From an uncultured Oscillospiraceae bacterium (GTDB lineage: Bacteria > Bacillota > Clostridia > Oscillospirales > Oscillospiraceae): a stretch of DNA of 6,152 nucleotides. The DNA is taken from assembly GCA_910578505.1 (NCBI GenBank), contig CAJTPV010000075.1, positions 1 through 6,152 on the forward strand, in the 5' to 3' direction. This document shows positions 5,809 to 6,152 of the stretch, piece by piece. Positions within the stretch are counted from its first letter, which is position 1; each line of letters starts with the position of its first letter. A program made the position numbers and the translations under genes. The notes under the pieces are model-generated. The model was given only the letters and a program-made list of their open reading frames with translations. It did no database searches and was not told the DNA's origin.

Positions 5809-5895
5809 ATGATACGGATTCACGGAATCTGGTATTACGAGGGCAAAGCCTACGAGAGCTTCAGAGAAGCGCTCAAGGCGGCATGGCCCAGGTAG
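5809..5895 (+). CDS. Mini-ORF, 28 residues, possible leader peptide
   Basis: ATG at 5809 is preceded by GGGAGG at a 7-base spacing, a strong ribosome binding site for such a short frame. The peptide begins MIRIHGIWYYEGKAYESF and ends KAAWPR before TAG at 5893. It has no signal peptide or membrane segment. The stop lies 10 bases before a strong GAAA-capped hairpin, so translation would end against that structure. I do not recognise a function. It may be a small element-borne protein or a leader peptide that controls downstream expression. The good ribosome site and amphipathic, non-repetitive sequence favour real translation. Confidence 0.5.
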   Translation: MIRIHGIWYYEGKAYESFREALKAAWPR

Positions 5896-5905
5896 TACCG
5901 CCAGA

Positions 5906-5931
5906 GGGCCGGGGGCGAAAGCCCCTGGTCC
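5906..5931 (+). promoter_or_regulatory. GAAA-tetraloop hairpin in the leader between mini-ORFs
   Basis: An 11-bp stem (5906-5916 with 5921-5931, including two G-U pairs) is closed by a GAAA tetraloop (5917-5920), a very stable RNA fold. No T-run follows, so it is not an intrinsic terminator. A competing pairing, GGCCC (5885-5889) with GGGCC (5906-5910), is possible. CCTCC at 5935-5939 can pair with the next GGAGG (5988-5992). A leader-type regulatory RNA is the inference. Confidence 0.55.
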
Positions 5932-6001
5932 GGGCCTCCGTGAACAGTGTACCACAGCCTTTTCCGTATTTCAATAGAAATTTTCAGGGAGGTACACGAA
6001 A

Positions 6002-6103
6002 ATGAAAAAACAATACAGCATCCCCGACGAGGTGATGACAGCCACAGCCCGAGTGCTCCAGAACTACCGGCAGCGGCTGGAGGGTGAAATCAAGATCCTA
6101 TAG
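6002..6103 (+). CDS. Mini-ORF, 33 residues, mobile-element type hypothetical protein
   Basis: ATG at 6002 follows GGGAGG (5987-5992) by 9 bases. The 33-residue product begins MKKQYSIPDEVMTATARVLQ and ends EGEIKIL at TAG (6101-6103). It is predicted to be a charged, helical, soluble peptide. Its style resembles small genes in conjugative elements of gut Clostridia, but I cannot name it. The frame stays open beyond the TAG to the window end, so it may be the front part of a longer gene broken by a stop. The stop lies inside the 18-bp repeat shared with 38-55. Another GGAGG at 6148-6152 suggests a further gene starting outside the window. Confidence 0.5.
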   Translation: MKKQYSIPDEVMTATARVLQNYRQRLEGEIKIL

Positions 6104-6116
6104 CAATCATCAAAAA
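6099..6116 (-). repeat. Right copy of an 18-bp perfect inverted match
   Basis: TATAGCAATCATCAAAAA on the + strand is the exact reverse complement of 38-55. It covers the stop codon of the 33-residue mini-ORF and the bases after it, in the putative mobile element. Confidence 0.6.
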
Positions 6117-6152
6117 AACTAACAATAGGCAGAGCTGGCAAACCAATGGAGG

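Overview
The window looks like chromosomal DNA of a spore-forming, GC-rich member of the Clostridia (an Oscillospiraceae-type gut Firmicute is my best guess). The evidence is a full-length spoIVA (found only in endospore formers), strong GGAGG ribosome binding sites, SigA-type promoters and a clostridial-style lipoprotein ABC importer. The organism assignment is inference.

Layout. Bases 1-228 are non-coding and end in an extended -10 promoter. Bases 229-789 (+) encode a YdeI/OmpD-associated family protein. A bidirectional terminator at 804-847 separates it from the convergent spoIVA (839-2317, -), whose stop codon lies inside the terminator stem. Bases 2318-2614 are the divergent control region between spoIVA and a three-gene polar amino acid importer operon: lipoprotein binding protein (2615-3505), permease (3579-4223) and ATPase (4239-5024). 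An intercistronic hairpin follows the first gene. A tRNA-Leu(UAG) gene with its own promoter and terminator follows (5053-5225).

Right of the tRNA terminator the composition changes and the sequence takes on the look of an integrated mobile element. It holds paired 9-bp repeats (5317-5337), a small ribbon-helix-helix-like regulator on the - strand (5353-5598), and three copies of ATGTACATGTA lying over its promoters (5642-5717). Next, on the + strand, come two mini-ORFs with good ribosome binding sites (28 and 33 codons) around a GAAA-capped hairpin. A GGAGG at the very edge suggests another gene beginning outside the window.

How the parts work together. The lipoprotein captures a small polar ligand outside the membrane, and the permease and ATPase import it. 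SpoIVA builds the basement layer of the spore coat. The tRNA-Leu gene is a plausible integration landmark for the right-hand element. There the small DNA-binding protein probably represses its own promoters, and perhaps rightward transcription, through the palindromic operators. The least explained signals are the operator array, the mini-ORF/hairpin leader, and an 18-bp perfect inverted match between the two ends of the window (38-55 and 6099-6116).
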